Shown: positions 30,903 through 39,453 of the stretch, piece after piece | Position numbering within the stretch: position 1 is the first letter of the stretch | How the letters are laid out: each line of letters opens with the position of its first letter | NCBI GenBank assembly: GCA_963786985.1 | Contig: CAWBBL010000025.1 | Location: forward strand, 248,001 to 312,000 | Source: Desertimonas sp963786985 | Lineage (GTDB): Bacteria; Actinomycetota; Acidimicrobiia; Acidimicrobiales; Ilumatobacteraceae | Reading direction: 5' to 3' | DNA length: 64,000 bases | Notes under the pieces: model-generated | Databases searched by the model: none | What the model saw: the letters and a program-made list of their open reading frames with translations, nothing else | What the model was told of the DNA's origin: nothing | Position numbers and translations under genes: made by a program

Positions 30903-31369
30903 TCGATCCGTTCGTCCGCCGCGCCGAGCACACCGACGCCGAGGCGCTCAGCGGGCTGGAGACGGCGGCCCGTGCCGGCCTCGTCGAGGCACGGGGTGGG
31001 GCCCGGTGGCTCGACGCCCACCACCGGATCGCTGCCGACTGGCCGACAGCCATCGGCACGCGCACCGTCTTCGTCGGGACGATCCCGGCAGATTCCGGCG
31101 CCGACGTCGTCGTCGCCTACCTCGTGGCCGATTGCATCGTCGATCCGATGAAGATCCTGCGAATCGATCAGGTCTTCGTCGTCGACGAAGCCCGCGAGCT
31201 CGGCTTCGGCGACGCGCTCCTCGCGGCGGCGATGCAGTGGGGCCGGGAACACGGTGCCGAGCTGGTCGAGGCCGAAACGCTGCCCGGTGACCGCAATCTG
31301 AAGAACCTCTACGAACGAGCCGGCGTCACCGCTCGGCTGATCACCGTCTCCAAACGTCTGGCGCCCTAG
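30899..31369 (+). CDS. GNAT-family N-acetyltransferase
   Basis: This acetyl-CoA-dependent transferase has 156 residues. Seen: N-terminal VRRAEHTDAEAL, the core strand/helix IDQVFVVDEARELGFGDALLAAAMQWGREHGA (motif A pyrophosphate-binding region, key piece ARELGFGDALL), and NLKNLYERAGVTARLITVSKRL at the end. The substrate is unknown. GTG 30899 overlaps the stop of the previous gene. The stop overlaps that of the enoyl-CoA hydratase on the other strand (CTAG at 31366-31369). Confidence 0.78.
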   Translation: MIDPFVRRAEHTDAEALSGLETAARAGLVEARGGARWLDAHHRIAADWPTAIGTRTVFVGTIPADSGADVVVAYLVADCIVDPMKILRIDQVFVVDEARELGFGDALLAAAMQWGREHGAELVEAETLPGDRNLKNLYERAGVTARLITVSKRLAP

Positions 31370-32151
31370 CGGCCCTTCCACACGGGTTCACGCTTCTCGA
31401 TGAACGCGGTGAGCCCTTCAGTGAGGTCCTCCGACGAGATCACCGTCGCCGTGGCCGCGTCGGTCATCCGCTTGAGGGTGTCGTCGCCCTCCGACGCGGC
31501 GGCGCGGGCGACCGCCAGCGACTCCCAGACCGCCAGCGGAGCAGCCTTGGCGATCTGCGCAGCCAGCTGGCGGGCTGCGTCGAGCACCTCGCCCGGCTCG
31601 CACAGACGCGAGACGAGACCGAGTTGGTAGGCGCGGTCGGCGGGCATCGGCTCGCCGGTCAGGATCATGTCCAGCGCCGGCCCTTGGCCGACGGCCCGCG
31701 GTAGGCGGAACAGCCCGCCGGCCCCGGCCACGAGGTTGCGCTTGACCTCGGCGAGCCCGAATGCCGAGCGAGTGGTGGCGACGACGATGTCGGCGGCGAG
31801 GGCGATTTCGCAACCGCCGGCAGTTGCCAGGCCGTCGACTGCGGCGATCACCGGCTTGCGTCGCTGGCGGTAGGCGAAGCCGGCGAAGCCACCGCGTCGG
31901 GTGACCAGGGTCGCCGCGTTGCCGGCGCTGATCTCTTTGAGGTCGGCTCCGGCGCAGAACACCGGCCGCTCCTGTCCGGCGGTGTTGGCGGCCAGGACTC
32001 CGACCCACAAGTCGGGATCGTCTTCGAGGCGATCGATCGCCGCCTCCAGTCCGCGGGCCAGGTCACCGTTGACGGCGTTGCGGGCCTCCGGTCGGTTCAG
32101 CGTGATGACGGCGACGTGGCCCTCGACCTCCAGCGTGACGATGTCAGACAT
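31366..32151 (-). CDS. Enoyl-CoA hydratase/isomerase family protein
   Basis: This crotonase-fold enzyme is predicted to hydrate or isomerise an enoyl-CoA; 261 residues. Seen: VITLNRPEARNAVNGDL, oxyanion-hole segment FCAGADLKEI, GGCEIALAADIVVA, FGLAEVKRNLVAGAGGLFRLPRAVGQ (key GLAEVKRN and GLFRLPR) and the usual helical end. The ORF extends upstream to 32739 through the repeat tract of the next gene; MSDIVTLEV at 32151 is the family start. It lies eight bases after the stop of the repeat-containing gene, in the same direction. Confidence 0.85.
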   Translation of the reverse strand: MSDIVTLEVEGHVAVITLNRPEARNAVNGDLARGLEAAIDRLEDDPDLWVGVLAANTAGQERPVFCAGADLKEISAGNAATLVTRRGGFAGFAYRQRRKPVIAAVDGLATAGGCEIALAADIVVATTRSAFGLAEVKRNLVAGAGGLFRLPRAVGQGPALDMILTGEPMPADRAYQLGLVSRLCEPGEVLDAARQLAAQIAKAAPLAVWESLAVARAAASEGDDTLKRMTDAATATVISSEDLTEGLTAFIEKREPVWKGR

Positions 32152-32159
32152 CGGTGAGG

Positions 32160-33839
32160 TCACTCGTCCGTCGCGGCCACCGGCTCGACATCGGCCACCG
32201 GCTCGGCATCGGCCACCGGCTCGGCATCGACCACCGGCTCGGCATCGGCCACCGGCTCGGCATCGGCCACCGGCTCGGCATCGGCCACCGGCTCGGCATC
32301 GGCCACCGGCTCGGCATCGGCCACCGGCTCGGCATCGGCCACCGGCTCGGCATCGGCCACCGGCTCGGCATCGGCCACCGGCTCGACATCGGCCACCGGC
32401 TCGGCATCGGCCACCGGCTCGGCATCGGCCACCGGCTCGGCATCGGCCACCGGCTCGGCATCGGGGTGCGCCTCGGGGGGAGGCGGCGCGGCGGCCTTGG
32501 CCGGGGCCCTGGCGGCCTTGCGCGGCGGTTCCTTCTTGCGTGGCGTCGGGCGCAGCGGCTTGGGAGCTGGCGCCTTCTCCGGCACCTCGACGGCGAACAG
32601 GGCCGCGATCTGGGGGAGTAGGGGACCGAGCCGGGTAACGGTGGCGACCAGCTCGGGCGTGGGGTTCGCCGGAGCGGCGGCGGGGGTGACGTGGGCGCGG
32701 ATCGGCGAGAAGGCCGCCGCCTCGAGCACGGCAATCCACCGATCCGGCGGATCGTCGGTGGTCAACGCGGCGATGGTCGCCTGGCCGAGCTTGGCGCCGA
32801 GCGCCCCCGGGAACGGCACGCCCGCCTTCGGCGGCATCGCCGACAGGCGCAGGGCCCGAACCACACGGCCCACATCAACCGCGGCCTCGACATCGCCGAG
32901 CCACAGGTTGAGCTCCTCTTCCTGCTTGGTGGCGAGGGCCACCTTGAGGTCGGCGGCGAGCACACGGGTCGATTCGTCGCGGACGACGAGCGGATCGTCG
33001 GATGCGGCCACCACGCTGCGCAGGTCACGCAGGTCGAGGTGGGCGAGTTGACGCTGGGCGGCTTCCGCCCGATCGCGCCAGTCGGCGACGCGCAGCTGGG
33101 GCAGCAGGTCCTCGGCCATTCGCAGCACCGTCGCCTCCGGCATTTCCGGCTTGCCGTCCTGCTTGTAACGGGCGTTGTCCTCGCGGAGCCGTTGGCGCAC
33201 CGCGGCCATGCCTTGCAGGGCCAGTTCGGCGACCGGCCGCTGTTCCTCGGGAAGCGAGCCGAGCACGTCGGTGAGATGCTGCTTACCGGGACGCAGGCGC
33301 TTCGGCTTGGGGCGCTGGGGCAGCTCCGGAGGTGGGGTGAAGTGTGGCCGGTGCTGGCGCTGGCGACCAGGCCCCTGCTCACTCCCCGCCGCCTCGGTAT
33401 CGCGACGTGGTCCGTGCCGATCGCCACCGTCGCTCCGGCGGCTGCGATCACGACGGGAGCGATCGCCGTTGCGGTCGTCGCGGCCACCACGATCGTCCCG
33501 GTTGCCCCGTTCGTCGCGGTTGCGGCGCTGCCGTGGGCGGCTCGAATCGCTGCGATCATGCGTCGCCCGTTGCTGGATGACTGGCTCGAAGTCGCCGCTC
33601 GGAAGCAGTTCGAGCAGGTCGCTGCGCCCGGCCTTCTGCTTCGGCGGAACGATCGACAGGATGCGGATGCCCTCGACGTCCTTTTCGCTCTCGGCACGCA
33701 GCTGATCGCCGACAGCTGCCCCACCGGGCAGGATCGCTCCATCGAGGACGCCCTTGGGCTCGCGAGCACCGGCGGCGCGCCACGTCCAGGAGCCATCGTC
33801 GCTGACAGACGTCAGTTCGATGTCGATCCGCGTCGGCAC
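32160..33839 (-). CDS. Nucleic-acid-binding-type protein with long C-terminal hexapeptide repeat
   Basis: This is a 559-residue protein of no firm family. The N-terminal 70 residues look like a small beta domain (IELTSVSDDGSWTWRAAGAREP, GVLDGAILPGGAAVGDQLRAE). An Arg/Asp-rich basic tract (RRDRSRRSDGGDRHGPRRD) suggests RNA binding. The middle is helical (EEQRPVAELALQGMAAVRQRLREDNARYK, AAQRQLAHLDLRDLRSVV). The last 110 residues are a Lys/Pro/Ala stretch and 16 copies of an 18-base unit encoding VADAEP. GTG 33839 is preferred over the ORF start at 34343, which crosses the divergent carbonic anhydrase gene. Confidence 0.6.
   Translation of the reverse strand: MPTRIDIELTSVSDDGSWTWRAAGAREPKGVLDGAILPGGAAVGDQLRAESEKDVEGIRILSIVPPKQKAGRSDLLELLPSGDFEPVIQQRATHDRSDSSRPRQRRNRDERGNRDDRGGRDDRNGDRSRRDRSRRSDGGDRHGPRRDTEAAGSEQGPGRQRQHRPHFTPPPELPQRPKPKRLRPGKQHLTDVLGSLPEEQRPVAELALQGMAAVRQRLREDNARYKQDGKPEMPEATVLRMAEDLLPQLRVADWRDRAEAAQRQLAHLDLRDLRSVVAASDDPLVVRDESTRVLAADLKVALATKQEEELNLWLGDVEAAVDVGRVVRALRLSAMPPKAGVPFPGALGAKLGQATIAALTTDDPPDRWIAVLEAAAFSPIRAHVTPAAAPANPTPELVATVTRLGPLLPQIAALFAVEVPEKAPAPKPLRPTPRKKEPPRKAARAPAKAAAPPPPEAHPDAEPVADAEPVADAEPVADAEPVADVEPVADAEPVADAEPVADAEPVADAEPVADAEPVADAEPVADAEPVADAEPVVDAEPVADAEPVADVEPVAATDE
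32176..32463 (-). repeat. 18-bp tandem repeat, 16 copies, coding
   Basis: Unit GCCACCGGCTCGGCATCG (plus strand) is repeated 16 times with a few single-base variants (CGACATCG, ACCACC). On the minus strand it encodes VADAEP or VADVEP repeats at the C terminus of the gene. Near-perfect identity between units suggests recent slippage and length variation between strains. Confidence 0.9.
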
Positions 33840-33887
33840 GGGTCGCCACGGTATCCGCTGGCCGTCCCGTTGTTCCAGAATGGCACG

Positions 33888-34406
33888 ATGCCGATCTACG
33901 CCCTCGGGGACCAGCTGCCGACGATCGACGACCTGGCGTACGTCCACCCAGACGCCGTGATCATCGGGTCGGTGACGATTGGGCCGCGTTCGTCGATCTG
34001 GCCGAACGCCGTCCTTCGTGGTGACGACGGTGAGATTCGTATCGGTGCCGGATCGAGTGTCCAGGACTGCAGCGTGTTGCACACCACACCGATCGACCCG
34101 ACGGTCGTCGGCGACGACTGCGTGATCGGTCACCTCGTCCATCTCGAAGGGTGCACGATCGAGGATCGGGCGCTCGTCGGCAACGGGTCGATCGTCCTCC
34201 ATCGGGCGATCGTGCGCACCGGAGCAATCGTGGCCGCCAACGCCGTCGTCCTGAACGACACCGAGGTGCCGTCTGGCGCCCTGGCTGTCGGCATTCCGGC
34301 GACGATCAAGCCCGGCAGGGCGCGGCCGAGCGACATCGCCCACAGCGCCCAGAGCTATGTCGATCGGGCTGTTCGCTTCCGCGCCCAGCTCCGACGCATC
34401 GACTGA
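33888..34406 (+). CDS. Gamma-class carbonic anhydrase-like protein (left-handed beta helix)
   Basis: This is a 172-residue trimeric hexapeptide-repeat protein. The left-handed beta-helix repeats run through the chain (IIGSVTIGPRSSIWPNAVLRGDDGEIRIG in outline; key SSIWPNAVLRGD). The three zinc histidines of gamma carbonic anhydrases are in LHTTPI and IGHLVHLEGC. ATG 33888 starts the conserved MPIYALGDQ. A CAGAAT hexamer lies six bases before it. It diverges from the repeat-containing gene with a gap of 48 bases. Confidence 0.85.
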   Translation: MPIYALGDQLPTIDDLAYVHPDAVIIGSVTIGPRSSIWPNAVLRGDDGEIRIGAGSSVQDCSVLHTTPIDPTVVGDDCVIGHLVHLEGCTIEDRALVGNGSIVLHRAIVRTGAIVAANAVVLNDTEVPSGALAVGIPATIKPGRARPSDIAHSAQSYVDRAVRFRAQLRRID

Positions 34407-34412
34407 GGCGGC

Positions 34413-35288
34413 CTAGCTCGCCAGCAGGGCCTCGATCTCACGACGCCGCGGCAACGACGGAACAGCCCCCGCCCGGGTCGTGGCCAGCGCGCCGGCGGCC
34501 GCGGCGAAGCGCGCCGCGCTGAATGGGTCGGCGCCTCCAGCGATCGCCACGGCGAACGCGCCGCAGAACGCGTCGCCGGCGCCGGTGGTGTCGATCGGAG
34601 TGACGGAGAATGGTGGGATCCGGCGGTGGCCATCCGGTGTGTGGACCTCGACCCCCTCGCCACCGAGCGTCGTGATCACGGCCTCGACACCGGCGTCGAA
34701 GCACCGGTCGACGCCACCGAGCGCCTCGCGTTCGTGTTCGTTGGGGATCACGATCGTGCACCGACCGAGCAGCTCGTCAGGAAGCGTGACGGCGGGTGCC
34801 GGATTGAGGATCGTCACTCGGCCGCCGGCCCGGGCCTGCGCGAAGGCATCGGCGACGACGCCCATCGGGATCTCCAGCTGACCGAGGACCACGATGGCGT
34901 CGGGGAGGGGAGCGGGGCGCAGCTCGGCGTTGGCCCCCGGGACGACGACGATCGAGTTCTCTCCGGCATGGTCGACGGTGATCAGGGCGCGCCCCGTGGC
35001 CGTCGAGGTGCATCGCTGCACGGCTGTGGCATCGATCGCTTCCTCAGCGAGGACCATGGCCAATCGGTCGCCGGCCGCGTCGTCACCAAGCGCTGAAACA
35101 AACGTCGTCGGCGGCCCGGCACGTGCCGCCGCCACCGCCTGGTTGAGCCCTTTGCCTCCTGGATACTCGTGGTAGGCGGTCCCGAGCAGGGTCTCGCCGG
35201 GCTGGGGATGCCGTGGCGCCGTGACGACGAGATCGAGGTTGCTGCTGCCGACGACGCACACGTCGAACGGCGGACGCTCGACGGTCAC
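34413..35288 (-). CDS. rbsK: Ribokinase (PfkB family)
   Basis: This ATP-dependent sugar kinase phosphorylates ribose (or a related sugar) at O5. 291 residues: N-terminal VVGSSNLDLVVTAP, GGKGLNQAVAAARAG (substrate-binding), ILNPAPAV, PNEHEREAL, TLGGEGV, and the catalytic C-terminal DTTGAGDAFCGAFA with the catalytic Asp. The GTG start at 35288 is used. The LacI/ABC sugar-permease fossils at 27926-28129 are about 6 kb away, so a link is not supported. WhiB follows upstream on the same strand. Confidence 0.88.
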   Translation of the reverse strand: MTVERPPFDVCVVGSSNLDLVVTAPRHPQPGETLLGTAYHEYPGGKGLNQAVAAARAGPPTTFVSALGDDAAGDRLAMVLAEEAIDATAVQRCTSTATGRALITVDHAGENSIVVVPGANAELRPAPLPDAIVVLGQLEIPMGVVADAFAQARAGGRVTILNPAPAVTLPDELLGRCTIVIPNEHEREALGGVDRCFDAGVEAVITTLGGEGVEVHTPDGHRRIPPFSVTPIDTTGAGDAFCGAFAVAIAGGADPFSAARFAAAAGALATTRAGAVPSLPRRREIEALLAS

Positions 35289-35306
35289 GCGTGCCGTCCG
35301 GCGCCG

Positions 35307-35609
35307 TCAGCCGGCGCGGGCGCGCACGCCGATCGGGGCGATCAGGCGGAACCCGGCGGCGTGGCGTTCGTCTTCGCTCTCCCCACCCCAGAACCCGTAC
35401 TCGTGATGGAAGCGGGCGAACTGCCGGCACGGGGTATTGACCGCGCACGACGCGCAGACCGATCGGGCCGCCGCCTCACGGCGCTCGCGCGCCTGCGGGC
35501 GCTCGGCCGCGGCCGGGAAGAACAGGTGGCTGAGCCCCTTGCACGCGGCCTGCTTCATCCAGTCACCGGCCGGATCCTCCGTCCGGATGACCTCGTCGAT
35601 CACTGCCAT
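35307..35609 (-). CDS. WhiB-family iron-sulfur regulator
   Basis: This small DNA- or sigma-factor-associated regulator carries a [4Fe-4S] cluster; 100 residues. Cluster ligands C23, C52, C55 and C61 are visible (C, then CASC, then C), followed by the GFWGGESEDER turn and a basic C terminus for DNA contact. ATG 35609 has GGGGGA seven bases upstream; a GTG at 35612 is possible. Which WhiB subclass this is cannot be told from sequence alone. A vegetative promoter lies just upstream. Confidence 0.88.
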   Translation of the reverse strand: MAVIDEVIRTEDPAGDWMKQAACKGLSHLFFPAAAERPQARERREAAARSVCASCAVNTPCRQFARFHHEYGFWGGESEDERHAAGFRLIAPIGVRARAG

Positions 35610-35642
35610 CACGTCCCCCTACGGTCGCTCAACCGTGAGCGA

Positions 35643-35672
35643 GACGATAAATCGTCGTAATCAGTTGGTCAA
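35643..35672 (-). promoter_or_regulatory. WhiB promoter with palindrome over the -10 region
   Basis: Reading the minus strand: TTGACC (35667-35672), 17-base spacer, TATCGT (35644-35649). GACGAT-AA-ATCGTC (35643-35656) is a 14-bp palindrome overlapping the -10 box, a plausible operator. The leader to the ATG is about 30 bases. Confidence 0.6.
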
Positions 35673-36742
35673 TTGTCGACGACAGTGCCAGACGTCACGG
35701 TGGCCATGGCAACGCCGGCAGCGAAGCGGTCGACGTCGTCGGCGGTCGTGTCCCACGACGTCATCCAGCGCACCTGGTGGGCGGCGACGTCCCAGTCCCA
35801 GAAGAAGCTCCACTCCTGCAGCGGGGCGATCACGTCGGCGCGCAGCGTCGGGAACAGGCCATTGACCTGCGGCTTGACGACGTCGACGCCCGGCAGACCG
35901 GCGACAGCGTCATACAGCTGGGCCGCCATCTCGTTGCTGTGACGAGCGTTACGCAGCCACAGCTCGGCGTCGAGCAGGGCGTTGAACTGGGCGGCGACGA
36001 AGCGCATCTTCGACGGCAGCTGGGTGATCGACTTGCGTACGAAGCGGGCCCGGGTGGCGAGCGCTGGATCGAGGAAGACGACGGCTTCGCCGCCCACCAG
36101 TCCGTTCTTCGTGCCGCCGAACGTCAGCACGTCGACGCCGGCATCGATGGTCATCGACCGCAGGGCGGCGATCGACGAGCCGAGGGCGGCGGTGGCATTG
36201 GCGATCCGGGCACCGTCCATGTGCACCTTCATCCCCATCGAGTGCGCCTGCTCACTGAGCGCGGCCACCTCGGAGGCGGTGTACACCGTGCCGAGTTCCG
36301 TGCTCTGGGTGATCGTCACCACGGCCGGCTGAGCGTGGTGCTCGATACCGAGCTGCGGAGCGAGTTCGGCGAGTTGCTCGGGGACGAGCTTGCCGTCCGG
36401 GGCGGGGAGGTCGATCAGCTTGGCCCCGGCGATGCGCTCCAGTGCTCCGGCTTCGTCGGCGTTGAGGTGCGAGCCGGCCGCACAGACCACCGCGTCGACC
36501 GGTCGGAGGATCGTCGTCAGGCCGAGCACGTTGCCCCCGGTGCCCGTGAACGTGAGCAGCGTCTCGACGTCGCGACCGAACAGCTCGACGAACCGTCCGT
36601 GACACTCGCGGGTCCACGCATCGTCCCCATAGGCCAAGGCGTGACCCTCGTTGGCGGCGACGATCGCGGCAATGACGTCCGGATGGGCACCCGAGGCGTT
36701 GTCGCTGGCGAACGAGCGTTGCGGTGGCGGGGGAAGCTGCAC
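35669..36742 (-). CDS. ltaE: Low-specificity L-threonine aldolase (beta-eliminating lyase family)
   Basis: This PLP enzyme cleaves L-threonine or L-allo-threonine to glycine and acetaldehyde; 357 residues. Fold type I features: SFASDNASGAHPDVIAAIVAANEGHALAYGDD (key SDNASGAHP), FTGTGGNVLGL, HMDGARIANA, and the PLP lysine in FGGTKNGLVGGEAVVF. The GTG start (36742) is only 19 bases from the divergent RpiR start. Glycine produced here could feed the glycine cleavage genes downstream. Confidence 0.85.
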   Translation of the reverse strand: MQLPPPPQRSFASDNASGAHPDVIAAIVAANEGHALAYGDDAWTRECHGRFVELFGRDVETLLTFTGTGGNVLGLTTILRPVDAVVCAAGSHLNADEAGALERIAGAKLIDLPAPDGKLVPEQLAELAPQLGIEHHAQPAVVTITQSTELGTVYTASEVAALSEQAHSMGMKVHMDGARIANATAALGSSIAALRSMTIDAGVDVLTFGGTKNGLVGGEAVVFLDPALATRARFVRKSITQLPSKMRFVAAQFNALLDAELWLRNARHSNEMAAQLYDAVAGLPGVDVVKPQVNGLFPTLRADVIAPLQEWSFFWDWDVAAHQVRWMTSWDTTADDVDRFAAGVAMATVTSGTVVDN

Positions 36743-36749
36743 GCCACAG

Positions 36750-36755
36750 TATGGT
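36750..36755 (+). promoter_or_regulatory. -10 element (TATGGT) for the RpiR regulator
   Basis: TATGGT ends six bases before GTG 36762, predicting a leaderless mRNA in the 19-base gap to the divergent threonine aldolase. Confidence 0.5.
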
Positions 36756-36761
36756 TCGCGG

Positions 36762-37613
36762 GTGGCTGAGCTGGAGGTCGCCGACCGCATCGCCACAGCC
36801 GGAACGCAACTCACGGTGGCCGAACGGCGCGTCGCCCAAGCTGTCCTCGAGCACCCCAACCTCGTCGCCTTCGGGACCGTCGCCGATCTCGCCGCGCAGG
36901 CCGGCGCCGGGGCGGCAACGGTCGTGCGCCTGGCGTCCAAGCTCGGCTTCGACGGGTTCACTGCGCTGCAGTCGTCGGTGCAGGACGATCTTGCCCGGCA
37001 ATTGCGCCCGGCCGTCGAACGGATCCGCGAGCTTGCCGACCGCCCACGCGTCGAGCGGCACCGGGCCAACGCCGTTGCCAACGTCACCGAGACGATGGAC
37101 AAGCTCAACCGCGACGCCTTCGACGCGGTGATCGCCGTTCTCGGCGATCCGCAGCAAGAGGTCCTCGTGCTCGCCGGAGAAGCCGAGCACGGGGTGGCGC
37201 AGCAGTTCGTCCACGACCTCGGCGCACTGCGCGACGGCGTGAGCACGGTGGCCGGCAACGACGTCGCGGTGCGGCGGCAGCTCGCCCTCAGCCCGCCTCG
37301 CTCGACGCTCGTCGTCATCGACCTGCGCCGTTACGAACGCTGGCTGCTCGACGCCGTGACGTTCGCCAGCGACGCCGGCCACACGATCATCGCCTTGACC
37401 GACGGCCCGCTCTCGCCACTGGCCAACCAGGCGCGCTACGCGTTCACGTTGGCGGCCCGGTCCGACTCGCCATTCGACAGCCACATCGGGACGCTGACGT
37501 TGCTCGAGCTGATCGTGGCCGCGGTCGCCGAACGGTTGCGGACATCAGCAACGTCTCGACTGGAGCTGGTCGAAGCGGCATGGGCGGCCGCCCGCGCGCT
37601 CACCGACGGGTGA
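36762..37613 (+). CDS. RpiR/MurR-family regulator (HTH plus SIS domain)
   Basis: This sugar-phosphate-responsive regulator has 283 residues. An N-terminal RpiR helix-turn-helix (LTVAERRVAQAVLEHPNLVAFGTVADLAAQAGAGAATVVRLASKLGF; key FGTVADLAAQAGAGAATVVRLA) precedes a SIS sugar-isomerase domain (about residues 120-260; VLVLAGEAEHGVAQQF, GHTIIALTDGPLSPLA). It diverges from threonine aldolase with overlapping promoters and may control it, though RpiR proteins usually sense sugar phosphates. It overlaps dinB tail to tail by 14 bases. Confidence 0.8.
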   Translation: MAELEVADRIATAGTQLTVAERRVAQAVLEHPNLVAFGTVADLAAQAGAGAATVVRLASKLGFDGFTALQSSVQDDLARQLRPAVERIRELADRPRVERHRANAVANVTETMDKLNRDAFDAVIAVLGDPQQEVLVLAGEAEHGVAQQFVHDLGALRDGVSTVAGNDVAVRRQLALSPPRSTLVVIDLRRYERWLLDAVTFASDAGHTIIALTDGPLSPLANQARYAFTLAARSDSPFDSHIGTLTLLELIVAAVAERLRTSATSRLELVEAAWAAARALTDG

Positions 37614-38628
37614 GCTCAGCGCGCACCCCGAGCAGACGCACCGGACGATTCAGGTCGAGCCGGTCGAGCAACCCGATCGCCGCCCGGGCCACGACGGCCG
37701 GGTCCTGGGTCGGTGCGGACAATTTGGTGACACGCGTTGGTGTGTAGAACGACGCGTAGCGGACGACGATCGCCACCCGCTCGATCCAGCGATCATCGGC
37801 GACCACGTCAGCGGTGACGCGGTGGGCGAGTGATCGCAGCTGCGCCTCGATCTGCGCTCGCTCTGTCAAGTCCTCGGGGAACGTGGCCTGGTGGCTGAGG
37901 CCGCGGCGGACCCACGGTTCGTCACTGATGGTCGTGCTCCCGACCCCGCGGCCGAGCATCACGAACCACGGACCCATCGTCGGGCCGAAGCGCGCCCGCA
38001 TCCGATCGAGATCGGCGCTCATCAGCTGGCGAACGGTGCTGATCTCCAACTCGGCGAGCTTGCCCGCCGTCTTCGTGCCGATGCCCCACAACGCCTCCGT
38101 CGGCCGGTCACCCATCACCTCCAACCAGTTCTGCGCGGTCAACCGGTAGAGCCCCGCGGGTTTGGCGAAGGATGTCGCGGTCTTGGCGCGCAGCTTGTTG
38201 TCGCCGATCCCGATCGAGCAGTGCAGCTCGTTGTGATCGAGCACGGCTTGTTGCAGCTCCGCCGCCAGCGCTTCCGGGTGATCGGTGTCGGCGCCGACGG
38301 CCGCCTCGTCCCACCCCCACACTTCGACGACGACGGGAAAGCTGCGCAACGTCTCCATCACCTCGGCGGACGCCTGTTCGTAGGTGGGCTTGTCGGACGG
38401 CAGGAACACGGCATCGGGGCAGCGCTTGGCGGCGGTGCGCAACGGCATCCCGGAGCGCACACCGAACGCCCGGGCTTCGTACGACGCCGTGGCGACGACC
38501 TGCCGGGGGACGGTCGGATCGCCGTTGCCACCGACGACGACTGGCCGGCCGCGCAACTCGGGGTGCCGGCGCACCTCGACGGCAGCGAGGAACTGGTCGA
38601 GGTCGACGTGCAAGAACCAGCGCGTCAT
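37600..38628 (-). CDS. dinB: DNA polymerase IV-type (Y-family) lesion polymerase
   Basis: This is an error-prone DNA polymerase of 342 residues. Active-site residues: D9 (HVDLDQF) and D107-E108 (WGWDEAAVG). Other blocks: VATASYEARAFGVRSGMPL, PSDKPTYEQASAEVM, SIGIGDNKLRAKTATSFAKPAG (key SIGIGDNKLRAK), WGIGTKTAGKL. The GWDEA form of the second motif is seen in actinobacterial DinP-like enzymes. No beta-clamp motif is obvious at the C terminus, and no LexA box is present upstream. Confidence 0.88.
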   Translation of the reverse strand: MTRWFLHVDLDQFLAAVEVRRHPELRGRPVVVGGNGDPTVPRQVVATASYEARAFGVRSGMPLRTAAKRCPDAVFLPSDKPTYEQASAEVMETLRSFPVVVEVWGWDEAAVGADTDHPEALAAELQQAVLDHNELHCSIGIGDNKLRAKTATSFAKPAGLYRLTAQNWLEVMGDRPTEALWGIGTKTAGKLAELEISTVRQLMSADLDRMRARFGPTMGPWFVMLGRGVGSTTISDEPWVRRGLSHQATFPEDLTERAQIEAQLRSLAHRVTADVVADDRWIERVAIVVRYASFYTPTRVTKLSAPTQDPAVVARAAIGLLDRLDLNRPVRLLGVRAELTRR

Positions 38629-38669
38629 CGTGGCAAGAGTGTGCCGTTGCGCCGGCCTACTCTTTCGTC

Positions 38670-39038
38670 ATGACGGAATTCGCACGGTGTCGCTGGTGTC
38701 GTCGCGCCCTGCCCGAGCGCGGTGGTCGGGGCCGACCGCGCCAATTCTGCTCGCAACGCTGCCGGCAGTGGGACTGGGTGTCCCGCCAGCGCGCCAGGGA
38801 GCTCGAGTTGAGTGACGGCGAGTTGGTGATCGCCCGAGCGGCACTCGACGAACTGCACGATCAGTTGTACGTCCTGGCGTGCGCGGTCCACGACACCGAT
38901 GACGATCTCGCCGCGTCAACCGGCCCGCCGGCGGCACGCGAGCTCCGGCGGATGCTCGACTGGCTGCTGGAAGCCGCCCGGCCTCTCGCCGCCCACGAAC
39001 TCCCCGCACCACCCACCCCACCCCCGATTACGTCATGA
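38670..39038 (+). CDS. Small zinc-finger protein of unknown function
   Basis: The 122-residue protein begins FARCRWCRRALPERGGRGRPRQFC, giving a CxxC...CxxxC metal site (also SQRC), then a basic helix (QWDWVSRQRARELE). The rest is helical and ends in a Pro-rich tail. DNA or RNA binding is plausible. ATG 38670 lies exactly six bases from TACTCT (38658-38663), so leaderless expression is likely. It diverges from dinB with a 41-base gap. Confidence 0.65.
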   Translation: MTEFARCRWCRRALPERGGRGRPRQFCSQRCRQWDWVSRQRARELELSDGELVIARAALDELHDQLYVLACAVHDTDDDLAASTGPPAARELRRMLDWLLEAARPLAAHELPAPPTPPPITS

Positions 39039-39453
39039 CGAAATAGCGACCCGGACTTGGGGGACGGACTGGACTGCCGGCACGGGTCTGGCCGCCGCGA
39101 CCGCAAGCCGGAATGCTCTGGAAGCTTGAGTGCGACTGCCCGCCGTGACGGGTTCGAGGCTTCCATGAAGCGCGTCGGCAGAGGTCGGCGACGCATGCGG
39201 CCCGTGATTATCGGCGAAGCCGCCAAGGGCGGAGCGCAGCGACCGCCCCGCCCGCGCCGCCGATAATCGTCGTTATGTCAGAATCGTTGGACCCGGCCTG
39301 ACCAGGCGCGATTCCGCGGCGGTCGCCATCGCCCCTGCTCACACGCCCCGCACTGGACGCACTCCGACGTGGCGTGGCGACGACGCCATTCGGGTGCGGT
39401 GGTGTTCCGGTCGAAAGGACTGCTGTCCATTCGATCAGAGAGGCACGATTGAA
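39039..39453. other. 415-base non-coding region upstream of the M23 peptidase gene
   Basis: No convincing ORF is present in either direction. The clearest structure is a long hairpin: GATTATCGGCG (39206-39216) pairs perfectly with CGCCGATAATC (39258-39268), and inside the loop GGGCGG pairs with CCGCCC. The loop contains GAGCGCAGCGAC, like the repeat before pafA. The region resembles a regulated 5-prime leader or terminator of the preceding gene. No known riboswitch consensus could be matched by eye. Confidence 0.45.

Noticed and set aside
32144..32734. Tandem repeat read as a possible CRISPR array
   Set aside because: Units are contiguous 18-mers with no spacers and are in frame within a coding region; this is a coding tandem repeat, not CRISPR.
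39039..39453. Possible c-di-AMP (ydaO) riboswitch before the M23 peptidase
   Set aside because: Such riboswitches are common before cell-wall hydrolases in actinobacteria, but the conserved core sequences could not be found by eye.
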